Positions 61,050 to 64,000 of a stretch of DNA of 64,000 bases are shown one piece after another. The DNA is from Defluviitaleaceae bacterium (GTDB lineage: Bacteria; Bacillota; Clostridia; Lachnospirales; UBA5962). The translations under genes and the position numbers were made by a program. The notes beneath the pieces were generated by a model. That model did no database searches. It had not been told where the DNA came from and saw nothing but the letters and a program-made list of their open reading frames with translations. The number at the start of each line of letters is the position of its first letter. Position 1 is the first letter of the stretch. The DNA lies in the NCBI GenBank assembly GCA_009779915.1, contig WRBA01000009.1, forward strand, positions 39,078 to 103,077, written 5' to 3'.

Positions 61050-62408
61050 ATGAAATCTATTTATGAACATTTAAAAGAATACGCAAATACGGACACATAC
61101 CCTTTTCATATGCCCGGTCATAAGAGAAATCCCCGGTTTTTATCCTTTGATATAAACCCTGTGAGTATTGATGTTACTGAGATTCCGGGGACGGATAATT
61201 TGCAAAACCCGAAAGGGCTTATTAAGGATAATGAAATGCGTGCCGCCAAGATTTTCGGGTCGGATGAAAGTTTTTTCCTTGCCAACGGCTCAACAGGTGG
61301 GATAATTTCGGCGATTTTATCTTCGGTTTGTGAAGGATCGAAACTTATAATGAGCCGAAATAGTCATATGAGTGCCTATTCAGCCGTTACTTTAGGCAAT
61401 ATTTGCCCTGTGTATCTTTATCCTAAAATTTCATGGGCAAAAATCCCCACTGTAATATCACCGGAGGATGTTAGCTCGGCGTTTTCAGCGCACCCTGATG
61501 CCAAAGCCGTATTTATCACAAGCCCCACCTATGAAGGCATTGTAAGCGATATTGAAACAATAGCAAAAATCGCACATGAACATAAGGCAATCCTTATTGT
61601 AGATGAAGCCCACGGTGCTCATTTAAAATTTCATGGGGCTTTTCCAAAATCTGCCTTGAGTTTAGGTGCTGATATAGTTATACAATCTTTACATAAAACG
61701 CTGCCATCTCTTACTCAGTCCGCAATTTTGCATATTAAAGGCAGTCGATGCAACAGGCGTCTTCTTAGGCAATTTTTAAATATGATAAATTCTTCCAGTC
61801 CTTCATATATATTATTATCTTCTATTGGACAATGTTTGGAATTTTTAGAAAATAGCGAAGAAGCGTTTGATTCTTATATTAAAAAGTTAAAAACCACCAG
61901 AGATACCATAAGTGGATTAAATAATTTAAGGCTGATTGACGAAAATTATATTGAGGTATTTGCCTACGACATTTCAAAACTTGTAATACTCACAAATGAC
62001 GGAAATGGCTTAGACAATAACCTTCGTAAAAACTACAATTTGCAGATGGAAACTTCGGCAGACAATTTTATCCTGGCAATGACTAGCGTTGCGGATACTA
62101 ATGAGGGATTTGACAGGCTTACATCCGCCCTTTTGGAACTTGATAAATTTTACAAAAATGTGGATAAAAACTCTCCCCTTGAATATCCTAAACCAGTGGC
62201 AATTATACCTATTAGGGAAGCACTTTATAAACCTATACGAAAAGTGCGGCTAAGTGACGCAATAGGTCAAATAACGGCTGAAAATATTGCCCCCTACCCT
62301 CCGGGTGTGCCTATTTGCTTACCTGGGGAGCTGATTTCCAGGGAAATTTTGGAATTTTTGCCGAAGGATTATATTTTTAGAGAGGTAAATATAGTAAATG
62401 AGAATTGA
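61050..62408 (+). CDS. Orn/Lys/Arg decarboxylase-family PLP enzyme
   Basis: 452-aa fold type I PLP protein. The N-terminus YPFHMPGHKRNPRF is the family's signature. LFLANGSTGGI-like FFLANGSTGG, IVDEAHGAHLKFH (PLP Asp and His) and QSLHKTLPSLTQSA (Schiff-base Lys) are intact. The C-terminal domain ends with APYPPGVPICLPGE. It is shorter than classical inducible decarboxylases and close to the arginine/lysine decarboxylase-like SpeA/YaaO group. Probably polyamine synthesis; substrate not proven. Overlaps the next gene by 11 bp. Confidence 0.87.
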   Translation: MKSIYEHLKEYANTDTYPFHMPGHKRNPRFLSFDINPVSIDVTEIPGTDNLQNPKGLIKDNEMRAAKIFGSDESFFLANGSTGGIISAILSSVCEGSKLIMSRNSHMSAYSAVTLGNICPVYLYPKISWAKIPTVISPEDVSSAFSAHPDAKAVFITSPTYEGIVSDIETIAKIAHEHKAILIVDEAHGAHLKFHGAFPKSALSLGADIVIQSLHKTLPSLTQSAILHIKGSRCNRRLLRQFLNMINSSSPSYILLSSIGQCLEFLENSEEAFDSYIKKLKTTRDTISGLNNLRLIDENYIEVFAYDISKLVILTNDGNGLDNNLRKNYNLQMETSADNFILAMTSVADTNEGFDRLTSALLELDKFYKNVDKNSPLEYPKPVAIIPIREALYKPIRKVRLSDAIGQITAENIAPYPPGVPICLPGELISREILEFLPKDYIFREVNIVNEN

Positions 62409-62769
62409 AACATTGTTAAACTTACTTACAACTAACGACATATTAATAGCACTTTTACTTGGTGCTGTTTTGACATGGGCTGTAAACCGTGCCGCTGAGC
62501 TTGTTACGGTTCTTAGGGCACCTGATTTGGAGCGGATTTTGAAAAAATGCTACGATATGTTTCCTACGGAAATATTGCATTTTCGCGGCGAAATATATAA
62601 ACGCGGTATGAACATACGAATGGTTACGACTCAAAACAAAACATTTGAAGGGAAATTTTTAGGGCTAAACAGTGACAATATGATTTGTCTTATGACAAAA
62701 GGATTTATAATAGCCCAAGCTCTTAAAAATATTGAACAAATGGAACTACTTGATTTACAGGAGGAATAA
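62398..62769 (+). CDS. Small membrane-anchored protein of unknown function
   Basis: 123-aa protein with one N-terminal TM helix (NDILIALLLGAVLTWAVNRA) and a soluble part. The soluble part ends in a short beta-rich segment (RMVTTQNKTFEGKFLGLNSDNMICLM) that faintly resembles an Sm/PRC-barrel strand order. It overlaps the decarboxylase stop and joins the patatin gene by a one-base overlap, so all three are coupled. I recognise no family. Confidence 0.65.
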   Translation: MRIETLLNLLTTNDILIALLLGAVLTWAVNRAAELVTVLRAPDLERILKKCYDMFPTEILHFRGEIYKRGMNIRMVTTQNKTFEGKFLGLNSDNMICLMTKGFIIAQALKNIEQMELLDLQEE

Positions 62770-63623
62770 TGGGAAAATTCGGTTTAGTGCTTGAAGGCGG
62801 CGGTCTTAGAGGAGTTTATACCGCCGGAGTTTTGGACTTGTTTTTAGACATGGATTTTCATGCCCCTTACACTGTTGCTGTCTCAGCCGGTGCTTGTCAA
62901 GCATATTCATATATTTCAAGGCAGCGAGGGCGAAATTTTAAAGTAGCCTCTGATTTTATTGGGGATCCGCGCTATTTAAGCTTTCGCAGCCTGATTTTAA
63001 AAGGGGAAATATTCGGCATGGATTTTATGTTTGACGAAGTGCCGAAGCGGCTTATCCCCTTTGATTTTGAGGCTTTCGATAACAGTGCTCAAGAATTTGT
63101 CATAGCCGCCACTAATTGTGAAAGCGGTCTTGCGGAGTATTTTAATAAATCCGATAAACATGATATGTTCCTTATAGGGCGCGCCTCAAGCAGTCTGCCT
63201 CTTTTGTCCAGAATAGTTCAAGTTAACAACACCCCCTATTTAGACGGCGGTGTTGTAGTGCCTATCCCTTACGAAAAAGCCCTGGCAGATGGATACGAAA
63301 AGAACATAGTCATTTTGACACAGGACAGTACTTATATAAGAAGACATAGCCAAACTGTGGTGCGCCTTATGCGTGCCTGGTATCGAAAATACCCAAAACT
63401 TGCAGAAGTTTACTCAAAACGCGCCGAAAATTATAATAAAATGATGATTCGTATAATCGAAGAGGAAAAAAAAGGAAATATCTTTGTAATCCGACCGGTC
63501 AAAACCGTTACCGTAAGCCGGATAGAAAGGAATAAAGAAAAACTTAAAACATTTTATGAAGAAGGGTTTGAAGATGCAAAAAGACTATGGCCTAAGCTAC
63601 AGGAATGGCTTGGGAAGATATAA
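62769..63623 (+). CDS. Patatin-like phospholipase
   Basis: 284-aa cytosolic or membrane-associated lipase. The oxyanion-hole motif GGGLRGVYTAGVL is at residues about 10-22. The nucleophile elbow is AVSAG (Ser, usual GxSxG with the first Gly replaced by Ala), and YLDGGVV gives the catalytic Asp as DGG. AGGAGG precedes the ATG. Similar to the YjjU/RssA-type bacterial patatins. Lipid substrate unknown. Confidence 0.88.
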   Translation: MGKFGLVLEGGGLRGVYTAGVLDLFLDMDFHAPYTVAVSAGACQAYSYISRQRGRNFKVASDFIGDPRYLSFRSLILKGEIFGMDFMFDEVPKRLIPFDFEAFDNSAQEFVIAATNCESGLAEYFNKSDKHDMFLIGRASSSLPLLSRIVQVNNTPYLDGGVVVPIPYEKALADGYEKNIVILTQDSTYIRRHSQTVVRLMRAWYRKYPKLAEVYSKRAENYNKMMIRIIEEEKKGNIFVIRPVKTVTVSRIERNKEKLKTFYEEGFEDAKRLWPKLQEWLGKI

Positions 63624-63641
63624 TATGTAGTGAAGTCACTT

Positions 63642-63701
63642 CGTTGAAATCCCCTCGTGCTTTGCACTTACGGCTTTCAACGAGTTTTCTGTTGGTAAGA
63701 A
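63642..63701. repeat. Palindromic repeat family E, copy 2
   Basis: CGTTGAAA (63642-63649) and TTTCAACG (63675-63682) enclose a second stem GTGC-TTT-GCAC (63657-63667). The tail ending CTGTTGGTAAGAA (63689-63701) matches copy 1 at 3706-3763 in 11 of 13 central positions or better. Confidence 0.6.
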
Positions 63702-63780
63702 CCGGCTGCGCTGCGCGCGGACGCCGATTTCCCTCGGACGAGCAAAGCCCGTCCTGCATCTACCATGCCTTCGGCGCAGT
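63702..63780. repeat. Partial match to element F
   Basis: GATTTCCCTC-G-CG-GC-AAGCC near 63,727-63,750 matches 39,297-39,320 with a few substitutions. It is surrounded by G/C-rich hairpins (GCGCTGCGCGC; GGACG/CGTCC). Non-coding; the open frame across it has no homology. Confidence 0.5.
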
Positions 63781-63806
63781 AGAGGGCAATTTAATTCAAA
63801 AAACTC

Positions 63807-64000
63807 TTGTAAATCTATAAATTATATTGTATACTTATGTCAAAGGAAGCGATAAATATAGTGTATCCGTCGAAATGTGAGCCGCAGTAGCGGGCGGCAC
63901 TTTAGTGCCGATTCCAACTTAATACGCTTTAGCGTGTTAGTTGGAACTCTCCCTTGGTATTTACTTGCAACACTTACCAGGTGGGCGGCAGGCGATTGGA
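63807..64000 (+). ncRNA. Strong promoter and structured transcript, truncated at the window end
   Basis: TTGTAA (63807-63812), 17 bp, TATACT (63830-63835) is a strong sigma-A promoter. The predicted RNA from about 63,842 has no ORF or SD. It carries the hairpins CGGCAC-TTTA-GTGCCG (about 63,895-63,910) and TTCCAACTTAATACGC with its complement (16 bp, loop TTTA, about 63,912-63,947). It continues beyond the window. I compared it by memory with 6S, RNase P, SRP and tmRNA landmarks and could not match it. Confidence 0.5.

Noticed and set aside
63605..63820. 71-aa frame overlapping the end of the patatin gene
   Set aside because: No SD, and it runs through E- and F-type repeats.
63842..64000. 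RNase P RNA, SRP RNA or tmRNA
   Set aside because: None of GAGGAAAGTCC, the SRP GGAAGGAAGCAGC region or the tmRNA GGGGACG start is present. 6S RNA is not excluded but not supported.

Overview
The window looks like chromosomal DNA of a motile, endospore-forming low-GC Firmicute, most likely class Clostridia and perhaps a Lachnospiraceae relative (taxonomy is inference). The reasons are a fla/che-type operon in Bacillus/Clostridium order, a GerA-type germinant receptor operon, spoIIR, bofA, a bofC-like gene, cotJABC, A/T-rich promoters, strong Shine-Dalgarno (SD) sequences and frequent TTG starts. There is no phage, integrase, transposase gene, CRISPR array, rRNA or tRNA that I can see.

Layout. 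1-15,660 (minus strand): flgB-flgC-fliE-fliF-fliG-fliH-fliI-fliJ-ylxF-fliK-flgD-TIGR02530-flgE-flbD/swrD-motA-motB-fliL-fliM, read right to left from a sigma-A-like promoter near 15,850, with the SD of a further gene at the left edge. 15,991-17,858: purN-purD. 18,131-19,687: a zinc-ribbon/TPR membrane protein and a 52-aa partner. 19,845-22,393: a 36-aa basic protein with a forespore-type promoter, then dcd and two unknown genes. 22,610-24,129: an ECF-like sigma factor and its probable anti-sigma factor. 24,183-27,928: gerAA-AB-AC. 28,076-28,659: a divergent XRE regulator and small gene sharing an operator. 28,797-37,561: amidohydrolase, DEDD exonuclease, B-box/TM2 protein, threonine aldolase, tag, a quaternary-amine (OpuC-like) ABC transporter and an unknown Cys-rich protein. 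37,780-40,048: the sporulation genes spoIIR, bofC-like, yaaL and bofA. 40,102-45,240 (minus): a second flagellar block with a very large FliK-like protein, flagellin 1 and fliS. 45,425-50,717: prs, a 55-aa ORF, pth and mfd. 50,844-58,085: phzF-like, NYN-domain protein, HIT, pepF, an LTA-synthase-like gene and an ECF S component. 58,423-59,631: flagellin 2 with a sigma-D promoter and a CsrA-type leader. 59,796-60,840: cotJABC. 61,050-63,623: an Orn/Lys/Arg-type decarboxylase, a small membrane protein and a patatin.

The genes fit two linked programmes, motility and sporulation/germination, set among housekeeping genes. The protein content is mostly ordinary. The unusual content is between genes. 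At least five families of short, non-coding, strongly palindromic elements recur in the window. They fit exactly between stop codons and SD sequences, and several carry invariant unpaired motifs on stems that change by compensatory substitution. One copy is an exact internal-deletion derivative of its longer relatives, and another sits between two copies of a 20-bp terminator hairpin. This looks like a set of mobile, structured, RNA-like elements that I cannot match to a known class. Other points of note are two genes whose promoters predict leaderless mRNAs, a covarying dyad operator, and a strong promoter driving a structured, truncated transcript at the right edge.
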